64,000 nt of DNA from Actinomycetes bacterium (GTDB taxonomy: Bacteria; Actinomycetota; Acidimicrobiia; Acidimicrobiales; JAMCPL01): positions 1 to 64,000 of the forward strand of contig JAJZWU010000007.1 in the NCBI GenBank assembly GCA_021846515.1, written 5' to 3'. Below are positions 40,573-50,829 of this stretch, piece after piece. Position 1 is the first letter of the stretch. Each line of letters begins with the position of its first letter. The position numbers and the translations under genes are program-made. A model generated the notes under the pieces. It worked only from the letters and a program-made list of their open reading frames with translations, did no database searches and was not told the DNA's origin.

Positions 40573-41037
40573 CTAACTCCCGGCCTTTCCGAGGAAGAAT
40601 GAACTCACCAGCACCAGTAGAACAAAAGTAGTAACCGCCACCATGATTGGATCCTCTTGGTATGCGAATGCAAAGATGGATACAGCTACACGCATCACCG
40701 GCGTCAGGATGAGCAGAGCCAATCCAAGTACTATAACTCCCCTACCCTCGCCCTTGGACAACGCGCGAAAAAGACCAGACAGGGTATCCGGAAACCGGTA
40801 GTGTGAATCTGCAAGGCTTTTGTAGGAAAAGTGAGAGAGGTATTCAGGATGGTGCAAGAACGATAAGACTAAACCTACAACTATTACTATGACGCTGACA
40901 ACGACACCTGTCCTGAGGACAATGCTTATCACTGTCTCTACCTTTCTAACTTTCTCATCTTGCCGGCGAGCATACTCATCTTGGGGAGCATCCTCATCCT
41001 GGTTACCTGGTTTATCCTGACGATCGGGACCTACCAT
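40573..41037 (-). CDS. DUF1634-type membrane protein
   Basis: Three-TM pattern, LLILTPVMRVAVSIFAFAYQED; sits directly downstream of TauE/SafE. Confidence 0.75.
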   Translation of the reverse strand: MVGPDRQDKPGNQDEDAPQDEYARRQDEKVRKVETVISIVLRTGVVVSVIVIVVGLVLSFLHHPEYLSHFSYKSLADSHYRFPDTLSGLFRALSKGEGRGVIVLGLALLILTPVMRVAVSIFAFAYQEDPIMVAVTTFVLLVLVSSFFLGKAGS

Positions 41038-41038
41038 A

Positions 41039-41872
41039 TCAAATGCCTCGCTGGAACATTTCGAATGCTATAACCATTAGGACAACGACAAAAATCATCC
41101 TGATAGCTTTGCTCTCTATCTTTCCAAGCATAAGTGAACCAACTGTCGCACCGCCAAGAACGCCGGCGGCCACCGGTGCCGCTATGACCGGATCTATCTG
41201 CCCCCGTGCAAAATATACCCCGGCACTGGCAGCGGCGGTAACTCCAATCATAAAATTACTGGTTGCGGTGGATACCTTCATCGGAAGATGCATAGCGAGA
41301 TCCATAGCCGGCACCTTTAGTGCCCCAGAACCAATACCCAACAATGCACTCACCATGCCGGCTACATACATAAGAGCCAGTCCGGGCTTTGTCCCGGTTA
41401 CCTTGTATGATATCTCTCTCTGCTCTGCTTCATCATAGTAGGAACCATGAAGATTGAGGCGATTTGCAATCCTGTCAGTAGAGACCGCCAGCAGCCTATC
41501 CTGGTGGCGTTTTGCATACATGGCGACACCTGAATAAGCAAGCACAACACCGAAAAGTATAAATAGGAATCTGGCTGGCAGAATAGTAGTTAGAAAGGCT
41601 CCGGTAATGGCTCCAGTGGTAGTGGCTATCTCCAGAAACATTCCTGTACGCAAGTTGGTCATACGCTCTCTCACATACGCAGCTGCGGCTCCGCTCGATG
41701 TAGCTATGACTGAAACAATCGACGCCCCTATAGCAAGGCGAATATCTACGTGGAAGATCAGCGTTAGCACCGGTACCACCACGACTCCCCCACCCAACCC
41801 AATCAGCGAGCCAAGAACACCGGCCACAATGGAAATCAAGAACATTAAGATGACGAAGTCTAATGGGTTCAT
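41039..41872 (-). CDS. TauE/SafE-family sulfite/anion exporter (likely start MNPLDFVIL)
   Basis: GVLGSLIGLGGGVVVVPVLTL and GIGSGALKVPAMDLAMHLPMKVSTATSNFMIG duplicated motifs. Confidence 0.9.
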   Translation of the reverse strand: MNPLDFVILMFLISIVAGVLGSLIGLGGGVVVVPVLTLIFHVDIRLAIGASIVSVIATSSGAAAAYVRERMTNLRTGMFLEIATTTGAITGAFLTTILPARFLFILFGVVLAYSGVAMYAKRHQDRLLAVSTDRIANRLNLHGSYYDEAEQREISYKVTGTKPGLALMYVAGMVSALLGIGSGALKVPAMDLAMHLPMKVSTATSNFMIGVTAAASAGVYFARGQIDPVIAAPVAAGVLGGATVGSLMLGKIESKAIRMIFVVVLMVIAFEMFQRGI

Positions 41873-41979
41873 GATTATATCATACAGTATTGTACGGACA
41901 ACCGTGCAAATCCATATTAATAATATTAGCCTAAGATGCCATACATAGACCAAAGAAATCAGTATAATAAACAATAGCT

Positions 41980-42447
41980 ATGCCCCCTGGTCGCATAAAA
42001 CTACTTGCTATGTACCTTGCTGTTCCCATAATAATGGCCGCATGCACACCAGCAACTATGAGTGGATCATTATCACACAGGATGGAAGCGTGGAATAGCG
42101 GATCACTCCTGGAGGAGACTGTTAGCACGCTGACCACCGACAATCAGCACATTCACACACTCCAAGAAGGTCATGACCCCGCAGCGGTAAAGACTGCATG
42201 CGAGGCCATGGGCGTTGATGCCAGGCGGGCAAACAGCTATCTGCCCACTCCGGACCAGCAGATTACAAATGTGCTCAACGCTGCTTATACGGATGAATAC
42301 ACAGCATCTATAGAGTGCTACAAATATGCATCCCAACCGCCAACCAGCAAATTACTGACCAAATACAACCAGTTGGCTGCCCAAGCTGACAGTCAACTCA
42401 CACAAGCTACTAAGCTGTATAACCAGATCATGCACGGCCACAATTAA
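41980..42447 (+). CDS. Putative small lipoprotein, unknown function
   Basis: N-terminal hydrophobic segment and lipobox IIMAAC. Confidence 0.55.
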   Translation: MPPGRIKLLAMYLAVPIIMAACTPATMSGSLSHRMEAWNSGSLLEETVSTLTTDNQHIHTLQEGHDPAAVKTACEAMGVDARRANSYLPTPDQQITNVLNAAYTDEYTASIECYKYASQPPTSKLLTKYNQLAAQADSQLTQATKLYNQIMHGHN

Positions 42448-42469
42448 TTAAAGACCTAGCGGCAAATAT

Positions 42470-43399
42470 TTAATGCCCGAGCAGGTTGGCTATCAGCAAT
42501 GATGCCAATTTGGGACGCTCCGCATAACAGGCATGTCCTGCCGACTGGACAAGTGATACCGTCGCATTTGCGCCGATCAACCGTGCCATGCGTAACGCGT
42601 AATATGAATATCTCCCATCCAGCATTCCAGCGATGCAGTGAACGGGCATTGCCAGCTCATGCAACCTGCCCCAAAGAGAATCACATGCGCCCGCACCACA
42701 CAACCGTAAACTAGAGGATAAACCGGCTGGAGTGTTTGTCATACGCTCCGCTATCATCCTGGACTGTGCTGGAAGTGTGGAAAAAAGAGGCTGTTCTGTC
42801 CATCTTTCCAAAAACGTAGCAAGATCGGGTCTTCCCTCCTCAAGCGATATGGCCAGCGCATCGTCTGAAGATTTTCGAGCAATCCTCGCATCTTCATCCT
42901 CTATGCCGGCACTTCCTGATACAAGAATCAGAGCTTCAATCAGCTCTGGGGAAGATAGTGCCAAATAAAGGCAGATGCGGGCACCCATTGAATATCCTAT
43001 ATATACCCCACGGCCAAAGGTCTTACCAAGTGACCCAGCTGTCTCCCATGGCCCGGTTTGTACTGACGATGATAGACCATGGCCCGGCAGGTCTACACCA
43101 TAGATAGAGGAGGACAGACGATGAAGTGCTAAGCGTGACGTGATGACAGCTTCGGACGACTCGAGTTCTGTCTTCAAGCCAACAGGAACATATCCATAAG
43201 GATCATTATCCGATGGGAATACTTTGGAAATGGGCTCCAATGCAGAGTCCAGTTCCTCTGCAAAGGGGATCATGCACTTTGCATTTTGAGTGAATCCATG
43301 TACCAGGAGTATCTTCAATATGCTGACTACACTACCACTGGCTGATTTGGCAGAAAAATATTTACCTGTATGGTAATTTGCACCAGGGTTTCTTGGCAC
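42470..43399 (-). CDS. menH: Alpha/beta hydrolase, MenH-like (start uncertain)
   Basis: LLVHGFTQNAKCM, GYSMGARICLYLAL, GHACYAERP; divergent from menD. Confidence 0.7.
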   Translation of the reverse strand: MPRNPGANYHTGKYFSAKSASGSVVSILKILLVHGFTQNAKCMIPFAEELDSALEPISKVFPSDNDPYGYVPVGLKTELESSEAVITSRLALHRLSSSIYGVDLPGHGLSSSVQTGPWETAGSLGKTFGRGVYIGYSMGARICLYLALSSPELIEALILVSGSAGIEDEDARIARKSSDDALAISLEEGRPDLATFLERWTEQPLFSTLPAQSRMIAERMTNTPAGLSSSLRLCGAGACDSLWGRLHELAMPVHCIAGMLDGRYSYYALRMARLIGANATVSLVQSAGHACYAERPKLASLLIANLLGH

Positions 43400-43411
43400 T
43401 ACACTTGGTTA

Positions 43412-45361
43412 ATGATAATGAGTAATGTTCCCAAGCCAGAGGATGTGCAGGCAACCTTTTGCCTGACATTGGTAGATGAGTGGGTGCGCGGGGGGATAGA
43501 GCACGCCGTAGTCTGCCCAGGATCCAGGTCGACTCCACTGGCATTGGCACTTGAAGCAAATCCGCGTGTCAATATCCATGTGCATCTCGATGAACGTTCC
43601 GCCGGATTTGTGGGATTGGGAATTGCCTTGGCCACAGGGATTCCTGCAATTATATGCGTGACCAGTGGAACTGCTGCAGCGGAGCTTCACCCAAGTGTGG
43701 TCGAGGCGCATCATCAGGGAGTGCCATTGATTGTATGTACTGCAGATAGGCCATCAGAGCTAAGAAGTGTCGGAGCACCTCAGACCGTCGATCAGAACAT
43801 AATATATACCACTTCAGCCAGATACTACCTTGATATACCTCCAGCTGGGTGGGAGATGAGAGCCATGTGGAGATCATTGGCTGCAAGAGCGTATAGCGAG
43901 GCACTATACAGTCCTTATGGCCCAGGACCCGTCCATCTAAATTGCCAGTTTCGTGAACCCCTGGTTGGCCAATATCTGGACATGCCCGCCGGTAGACCTG
44001 ACGGCAGGATGTGGCATTCTATTGTCAGTCGACGCATGGATGGTGGTAGTGTTGCCTTTGAACATGTAACAGGCACTGACACTACCGGTAGCTCAGATGT
44101 ACTGACTGGCAATGCCGACGAGGGTCTATCCACCGAGCTTTTAATTCACAATATTGTCAGCAAGGCTAAAGGGATCATTGTGGTTGGGCAGTTGCCTCCA
44201 GATGTACTCGACGAGAGAATGTCTATTATTAAGTTGGCCAGAGCGCTTGGTTGGCCGTTGCTTGCCGATCCATTATCCATGTGTAGGACTTCCGATCCTG
44301 AGGTAATTGCCGGAGCTGATGCTATATTGCAAGATGCTGATGTGCGTTCACGTCTACGTCCTGATGCAGTTATCAGATTCGGCAAACCCTGGGCATCAAA
44401 GACTCTGAATAACTGGCTGGCTGAATTGGGTGATAGCGGCGTAGAGCAATTGCTGGTAGATCCCTACTGGCAATGGAGTGACCCGGGACGGGTGTCGTCT
44501 TTCATCGCCGACCACAAACCAGTGTCGCTTCTCAGGGCAGTGGAAAATAACTCAGCCATTATCAGAGATAACCAAGATTGGCTGCAGCTTTGGCAAGTGG
44601 CCGATGCGGCCGTACAGGAGGGTATTGACAAGTGGTGTATGGATCATGATGAAATTACAGGTGTTGGATTGGCCAGGGAAGTATTTGCGCGCTGCGCCGG
44701 TAAGGCAACATTAGTAGTGTCTTCATCCATGCCCGTCCGCGACGCTGAGCGCTTCGCCCAAAAGCTTGAGAGTCCACCGAAGGTCTTCTCTAACCGAGGC
44801 GCCAACGGTATTGATGGTGTAGTTTCAACTGCCAGAGGAATTGCTGAATCCGGGAAGTGGCGCCAAACTGTTGTATGGGTAGGTGATCTTGCCTTCTTCC
44901 ACGACTTGACTGCTCTACTGCGTACTGCCGGCCAATCGACACCCGACAACCGGCTAACCGTGATCGTTATGGACAATGGTGGCGGAGGAATATTCTCGTT
45001 CCTATCCCAAGCTGAAAAACTGGATAGCCACACTATGGAGAGATTGTTTACGACAAAACAGGAACAGAACGTTGTAGAGATCGCAAAGAGTCTTGGCGCA
45101 AAGGTAGTTAGCGTAGATACCATGGAGGGAGTACGAGCGGCGCTTCGAGATCATGTAGTTGGCCTGGAGGCAGATGGCCCTCTCCCCCTGGAGGATTCCA
45201 CTGCCAGTACACCGGTTAATATATCTAGCCACGATATAAGCTTGATAACGGTGATTCACGCAAATGCCCCCAGCGTACTGGAGTCGGCGCAGATCCAGCT
45301 TGAATTACAACGGCAAATCTCTGGACACTCGCTACAAGCTGTTATCGCCGAAAGTTCTTAG
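43412..45361 (+). CDS. menD: 2-succinyl-5-enolpyruvyl-6-hydroxy-3-cyclohexene-1-carboxylate synthase (start 43412 or 43418)
   Basis: VVCPGSRSTPLALAL, HVHLDERSAGFVGLG, SSSMPVRDAERFA, DNGGGGIFSFL. Confidence 0.96.
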   Translation: MIMSNVPKPEDVQATFCLTLVDEWVRGGIEHAVVCPGSRSTPLALALEANPRVNIHVHLDERSAGFVGLGIALATGIPAIICVTSGTAAAELHPSVVEAHHQGVPLIVCTADRPSELRSVGAPQTVDQNIIYTTSARYYLDIPPAGWEMRAMWRSLAARAYSEALYSPYGPGPVHLNCQFREPLVGQYLDMPAGRPDGRMWHSIVSRRMDGGSVAFEHVTGTDTTGSSDVLTGNADEGLSTELLIHNIVSKAKGIIVVGQLPPDVLDERMSIIKLARALGWPLLADPLSMCRTSDPEVIAGADAILQDADVRSRLRPDAVIRFGKPWASKTLNNWLAELGDSGVEQLLVDPYWQWSDPGRVSSFIADHKPVSLLRAVENNSAIIRDNQDWLQLWQVADAAVQEGIDKWCMDHDEITGVGLAREVFARCAGKATLVVSSSMPVRDAERFAQKLESPPKVFSNRGANGIDGVVSTARGIAESGKWRQTVVWVGDLAFFHDLTALLRTAGQSTPDNRLTVIVMDNGGGGIFSFLSQAEKLDSHTMERLFTTKQEQNVVEIAKSLGAKVVSVDTMEGVRAALRDHVVGLEADGPLPLEDSTASTPVNISSHDISLITVIHANAPSVLESAQIQLELQRQISGHSLQAVIAESS

Positions 45362-45430
45362 CTGCCTATTGTCCTAAAATATACAAGTTAATCAGTAAAT
45401 ACACAGATTACTGCTGTATAATCTATTGCA

Positions 45431-48400
45431 ATGAAACACTCGATCGGCATGGCATCAGCTACGTTATGTGCATTATCACTTATTGCGGTCACATTTACGC
45501 CAAGCTCAGCTTACGCTTATACGCCATCTCCAATAAACCAACTAGTTCCTATTGGTAGTACTGTCCCGGTCCCTCACAATGCATTATTCAAGGGATTGGT
45601 TCCATCAAATACCTCGTTACATATAGACATAGTGATGCATCCAAGAGATCCGAGCGCTCTTGCAAACTTTGTAAAAGAGGTCTCTACTCCAGGATCACCA
45701 GAATATCGCCATTTTCTTGCCAAAGGACAGTTTGCTTCTGTCTTTGGGCCGACCAAGAGCCAGATTACCCAGGTACGAACAACTCTTTCATCAGAGGGGT
45801 TGACACTGGGTCCAACAAGTAGTAATGGACTTGTAATCCCACTAACCACAACAGCTAGAAAGCTGTCTGAGAGTCTCCATACAAAGCTTGCCTATTATCG
45901 CCTACGTTCTGGCAGGATAGCTATGGCCAATACAACTGCTCCAATGCTACCAGCATCCATCGCAACGACAGTCCAAAACATAGTAGGACTGAACAACCTC
46001 TACCTGCCAAAACCGGCAGTAATGCTTGCACCCGGATCATCTGTCTCCACAGAAATAAATACCCACCCAACAGCTCTATCCAATCTGCACAAGCTCTTAT
46101 CACACAAGCAATCTGAATCTCTATCTAATCCAGCCAATATTGCATCTACGCAATTGGCCACCGGAGACACCACGCCACACCAAGAATCATCGCCACTGAC
46201 ATCTGCCCTACAGGCACCTGCACCACAGACATCCAGTCCACCATCACCTTGTACAAGTGCAACAAGCACCGCTACAGCCTATAGTGCATATACCGCAAAC
46301 CAGATTGCCTCTGCTTATGGCTTAACCAGCGCATACAACAAGGGTGATTTTGGAGCAGGTGAGACTATTGCCCTTTACGAACTTGCACCATTTACCTCAT
46401 CCGATATAAGCGCTTACCAGAGTTGCTACGGAACGAATGCCACTGTAACCACATTACAGGTAGATGGTGGGGCGCCATCTGGAACAGGTGGATCTATAGA
46501 AGACACACTAGATATAGAAGATTTAATCGGATTAGTTCCACAGGCCACCATAGATGTCTACGAAGCTCCACAGACAGGTTCAGGCCCCTTTGACGGCTAT
46601 AACCAGATAGCTACCAATGACAGTGCCCAGGTGGTATCCACAAGCTGGGCATTATGTGAGCCACTGACTGGCAAATCATATGCACAATCAGAAGAGACCA
46701 TATTTGAGCAGATGGCGGCACAGGGACAGTCGGTACTTGCCGCATCCGGCGACACTGGATCGGCAGGATGCTACCCAAATGGTAGCTCACCTGGCTTTAC
46801 AACTGTATCATGTGCATCGTCTTCTATATGTTGGGCAGGCGACGCAGGTGGGTACGCTAATGAGTGGACTGGCAGTTCGTGGGACTCATCTTTACAGTCT
46901 ATTCCCAATATGTCGACTAACGGAGTAGGATCCATATCATGTCCAGAAACCGCCTTCTGTATAGCAACAGGTTACTATGGAAGCCACTATTCGACCTGGA
47001 CTCCGAGTGGAGGGTGGACAAGTCCCACCTCCACTACCCCCCTGTCGGGTAATTACGATTCTGTCATGGCATGTGCCTCGTCGTCTATGTGCTGGCTGGT
47101 AGATACCAATGGGAACGGGACTGAATGGACCGGCAGCTCATGGTCGGCAAAGACGACAATAGACAGTTCGATAGGATCTGCTACTGTCAGCGCTACCGCA
47201 GTGATACCAAGTATATTCTGCCCTTCTGCAAGCCTATGTCTGGTTACATATGGCGTGCTTACATCCAATAGTACCTATCAAAATACAAGCGTCTACTGGA
47301 ATGGCTCAACTTGGACATCTCCTGTAACCCTCAGCGATACGACTGGAGCTGTGACATCCCTGTCATGTGCGCCTGGAACATCTGGTCCATGTTGGGCAGT
47401 GGACTCTGCGGGTAATGGAATTAAATGGGCATCCTCCAGTTGGGCAACTTCCACTACTGCGGTAGATCCTGGAGAAGACCTGTCTGCAATATCGTGTGCG
47501 TCTTCCAGCTCATGTTTTGTCCTTGCTGGAAACAACAACCTCCATGCAATCGAGTGGAACGGATCATCGTGGCAATCCCCCACATCTACAGGAGCAGGGT
47601 TAGAGGGAGGGAGCATTTTCCCTACAGGCCTATCCTGCCCCACATCTAGTTTCTGCATGGGAGTGACCAGTGGCGGTAGCGCCATTGAATGGGATGGCAC
47701 CTGGGGTAATTATCAGCAAGTAGATGGCATAAGCTCCCTATCTGTCAATGACCCGGCAAGTGATCCCTATGTTACAGGAGTAGGTGGCACCGACATGACA
47801 TCTCCTACCACACCTCCAACAGAGACGGTATGGAACGAAAAAATGGCATCAGAAGGAGGGGGAGGGGGGGGTATATCTACCTTCTGGCAGATGCCCTCAT
47901 GGCAACAGAATAACAGCTTACCTGGAGTTATAAACTCATACTCTACCGCTACGCTCTGCAGCGCACAGTCTGGCAGCTATTGCAGAGAGGTGCCGGACGT
48001 ATCTGGATCAGCTGACCCGATGCATGGTTATGTAATCTACTACAAGGGCAACTGGACGGCAGAGGGAGGCACCAGCGCCGCTACTCCAACATGGGCGTCA
48101 CTTGTAACGCTGACCGATGAAGAATACGGCTCGGTTGATAATTCCTCAGGAAAAGTGACTGGAGGATTGGGATTTTTGAACCCTGCTCTTTATTCCATAG
48201 ATGCAAGCACACCCTCAGCATTTAACAACATTACTACCGGCAACAACAATGATTACACGGGAACCAACAAAGGCGACTACCCTGTCGCCACATCCAGCCA
48301 GCGATACTCAATGGCGGCTGGTCTCGGATCGCCCAATGGATCGGTATTGATCGGCGCTATCGTAAGCTACATGTCGATCACGCCTACTCCTTCTGTAACT

Positions 48401-49885
48401 GGGGTGAGTCCAACCAGTGGTTTCACATCTGGTGGCACAACTGTGACAATTACCGGTACAAACTTCACTTCCTCTGCGACAGTGAAGTTCGGCACTGTTA
48501 CGGCAACTGCTGTAACAGTAAGCTCCGCTACGTCTATTACCGCAACCTCTCCTGCAGAGTCTGCAGGTACTGTCAATGTAACTGTCACTACTTCAGGTGG
48601 AACTAGCGCCATAAGCTCAGCTGATCAGTTCACCTATATAGCTGGATATACATATACACCGGTAACGCCATTTCGGATATGCGACACAAGGCCAAACAAC
48701 CCCTCCAACCTCTCTGGAACGGCACTTAGCCAATGCGAAGGAAAGACCCTTAATGCCAATACGTCTATTACAATCCAGGTGTCGGGACTCGGATCTGTAC
48801 CTATAAGTGCAACAGGTGCAGTATTGAACATAACGGCCATCATGCCCACACAGCCCACCTACCTTACTGTCTATCCCTCCAGCGATACCACAAGGCCAAC
48901 CGCATCCAGTCTTAATGCAAATACCGATACTACAGTTGCCAACCTGGTAGAGGTTTCACTTCCAACAAACGGAAAGATCACCATATACAACTTCACCGGA
49001 CAGCTAAATGTTGCTGTAGACGTAGAAGGATACACAACCACAACAACCGGAGCCAGCCTCTACCAGCCACTTACAAACCCACAACGCCTTGTAGATACCA
49101 GGTGCTCTGAGGCATCGTTCAAAGCGGCAAACTCCACCTATTGCAGTACAATTCCATCCAGTAACTCATCTTTGACTGCCCTTGCACCAGGTGATACAGA
49201 AAATATCCAGATATCAGGACTTGGGGGACTACCGTCAAATGGCATAACGGCGGTGGTTCTAAATGTTACCTCCACAGGCACAGAAAAAGGTGGCTATTTC
49301 ACCCTGTATCCCGCTGGATCACAAAGACCAACCGCATCAAACTTGAACTGGGTGTCAGGAAAGGCGGTGGCAAATAGAGTAATAGTGCCGGTAGCAAACG
49401 GTAAGGTATCTCTCTATTCGTCTACCTATGCACAGGCAATAGTGGATGTATCTGGATACTTCTCGGATGCGACTACAGGTAACTATCTTATCCCCATATC
49501 ACCAACAAGGATATGTGATACCAGACCAGGTAATCCCTCCGGGCTTACAGGTATAGATGCCCAGTGTAACGGAGACACTCTAAATCCCCTATCCAAGCTG
49601 GAGGTGAAGGTGGAAGGTGCTGGGGGACTACCATCTTCTGGCATAACGGCAGTCATAATAAACCTCACCGCAGCAGGAGCAAGCACAAGCGGCTACCTAT
49701 CTGTAAATCCCGCCTCTATTCCACCTACCACCTCTGATCTTAACTGGACAGGAAAAGAGGATATAGCAGTTCCAAACCTGGTCGTAGCGACACTAAACTC
49801 AAGTGGGTATATCACCATCTACAATGGCTCTGGTATATCTACGGTAAATGTAATAGTGGACGTAACCGGGTACATGACCGAATAA
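45431..49885 (+). CDS. Secreted S53 (sedolisin/kumamolisin-like) protease with pro-domain, seven-repeat insert inside the catalytic domain, IPT/TIG domain and three C-terminal DTR repeats
   Basis: Signal peptide; pro-kumamolisin region; IEDTLDIED (Glu/Asp), AASGDTGSAGC (oxyanion Asp), GGTSAATPTWASL (Ser); IPT-like PSVTGVSPTSGFTSGGTTVTITGTNF. Confidence 0.9.
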   Translation: MKHSIGMASATLCALSLIAVTFTPSSAYAYTPSPINQLVPIGSTVPVPHNALFKGLVPSNTSLHIDIVMHPRDPSALANFVKEVSTPGSPEYRHFLAKGQFASVFGPTKSQITQVRTTLSSEGLTLGPTSSNGLVIPLTTTARKLSESLHTKLAYYRLRSGRIAMANTTAPMLPASIATTVQNIVGLNNLYLPKPAVMLAPGSSVSTEINTHPTALSNLHKLLSHKQSESLSNPANIASTQLATGDTTPHQESSPLTSALQAPAPQTSSPPSPCTSATSTATAYSAYTANQIASAYGLTSAYNKGDFGAGETIALYELAPFTSSDISAYQSCYGTNATVTTLQVDGGAPSGTGGSIEDTLDIEDLIGLVPQATIDVYEAPQTGSGPFDGYNQIATNDSAQVVSTSWALCEPLTGKSYAQSEETIFEQMAAQGQSVLAASGDTGSAGCYPNGSSPGFTTVSCASSSICWAGDAGGYANEWTGSSWDSSLQSIPNMSTNGVGSISCPETAFCIATGYYGSHYSTWTPSGGWTSPTSTTPLSGNYDSVMACASSSMCWLVDTNGNGTEWTGSSWSAKTTIDSSIGSATVSATAVIPSIFCPSASLCLVTYGVLTSNSTYQNTSVYWNGSTWTSPVTLSDTTGAVTSLSCAPGTSGPCWAVDSAGNGIKWASSSWATSTTAVDPGEDLSAISCASSSSCFVLAGNNNLHAIEWNGSSWQSPTSTGAGLEGGSIFPTGLSCPTSSFCMGVTSGGSAIEWDGTWGNYQQVDGISSLSVNDPASDPYVTGVGGTDMTSPTTPPTETVWNEKMASEGGGGGGISTFWQMPSWQQNNSLPGVINSYSTATLCSAQSGSYCREVPDVSGSADPMHGYVIYYKGNWTAEGGTSAATPTWASLVTLTDEEYGSVDNSSGKVTGGLGFLNPALYSIDASTPSAFNNITTGNNNDYTGTNKGDYPVATSSQRYSMAAGLGSPNGSVLIGAIVSYMSITPTPSVTGVSPTSGFTSGGTTVTITGTNFTSSATVKFGTVTATAVTVSSATSITATSPAESAGTVNVTVTTSGGTSAISSADQFTYIAGYTYTPVTPFRICDTRPNNPSNLSGTALSQCEGKTLNANTSITIQVSGLGSVPISATGAVLNITAIMPTQPTYLTVYPSSDTTRPTASSLNANTDTTVANLVEVSLPTNGKITIYNFTGQLNVAVDVEGYTTTTTGASLYQPLTNPQRLVDTRCSEASFKAANSTYCSTIPSSNSSLTALAPGDTENIQISGLGGLPSNGITAVVLNVTSTGTEKGGYFTLYPAGSQRPTASNLNWVSGKAVANRVIVPVANGKVSLYSSTYAQAIVDVSGYFSDATTGNYLIPISPTRICDTRPGNPSGLTGIDAQCNGDTLNPLSKLEVKVEGAGGLPSSGITAVIINLTAAGASTSGYLSVNPASIPPTTSDLNWTGKEDIAVPNLVVATLNSSGYITIYNGSGISTVNVIVDVTGYMTE
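46797..47733 (+). repeat. Protein-level seven-fold repeat with C-x5-7-C pair in each unit, predicted beta-propeller insert
   Basis: Units begin SCASSSICW, SCPETAFCI, ACASSSMCW, FCPSASLCL, SCAPGTSGPCW, SCASSSSCF, SCPTSSFCM, most followed by xEWxGSSW-like strands. Confidence 0.8.
48640..49882 (+). repeat. Three protein-level repeats of about 130-145 aa (xPxRxxDTR ... VDVxGY)
   Basis: VTPFRICDTRPNNPSNLSG..VDVEGY; LTNPQRLVDTR..VDVSGY; ISPTRICDTRPGNPSGLTG..VDVTGY. Confidence 0.85.
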
Positions 49886-49899
49886 CTACACAGTCATAC

Positions 49900-50808
49900 T
49901 CAAATCAGCAATCCGGCTACAAGAAGCAGCCCTGCGAGCATCTCCAAAAATGCGGTAGAGCCAAGTAGCGCCAAAAGGTCACGACCGGTCAACCGAGAAA
50001 GGGCAAGTGGTACACTACGTTTAGTCACCGCAAAAGCAACCAGTGCCAACAGCACCCAAGGACGATACACGCTTATAAGAACAATACCTATCGCGGCACA
50101 TAAAAGCACTCCCACGTACATCATACCTGCCCTACTTCTTCCCAAGCGGACGGCAAGAGTCAATTTATTCTCCCTCCTGTCGCCCTCTATGTCCCTTAAA
50201 TTATTTGCCTGTAAAATAGCCACTGCCAACATTCCCACGGGTATTGAAGCCAGTAGCCCCTCTATCCAGTAAAGATGACCATCACCCACTACATAAGCAC
50301 TCCCTACCGTAGCAACTACGCCAAAGAAGATAAATACAAACAGCTCTCCAAATCCAAGACTGGCGTATGGTTTTGGCCCACTCGAATATCCTATCGCGGC
50401 GATGCCGGCAAGTGCCCCCACAATCAATATCCACCACTGATCGATCATTGCCGCCAATAAAAGGCCACAGATACCGGCTACAGTCATCGAAACCAACGCT
50501 GCAAATGCAACCTGTTTGGGAGGAACAGATCCAGAAGCGGTCAGCCGCGAGGGGCCTGTCCTCTCTCTATCCCTACCCGCCACCCCGTCAGAATAATCGT
50601 TTGCATAGTTCACACCTATCTGCAATGAGACAGAAACCAACAGAGCTAGAAACGCTCTTATCCACTGATCAGCACTCAGGCCATGAGCGAAGCCAACGGC
50701 ACCGGAATGCCTACTTGCTACCAGAGCTACGCCTACTGCAACAGGTACTGCTGCAGCAACAAGAGTACGCGGCCTGGCTCCGGCAACCCACAGCTTAAAA
50801 TAACTCAT
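49900..50808 (-). CDS. menA: 1,4-dihydroxy-2-naphthoate polyprenyltransferase
   Basis: GVNYANDYSDGVAGRDRERTGPSRLTASG; NNLRDIEGDRRENKLTLAVRLG. Confidence 0.95.
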   Translation of the reverse strand: MSYFKLWVAGARPRTLVAAAVPVAVGVALVASRHSGAVGFAHGLSADQWIRAFLALLVSVSLQIGVNYANDYSDGVAGRDRERTGPSRLTASGSVPPKQVAFAALVSMTVAGICGLLLAAMIDQWWILIVGALAGIAAIGYSSGPKPYASLGFGELFVFIFFGVVATVGSAYVVGDGHLYWIEGLLASIPVGMLAVAILQANNLRDIEGDRRENKLTLAVRLGRSRAGMMYVGVLLCAAIGIVLISVYRPWVLLALVAFAVTKRSVPLALSRLTGRDLLALLGSTAFLEMLAGLLLVAGLLI

Positions 50809-50829
50809 CCGACCTGCCTAATTTTACAA

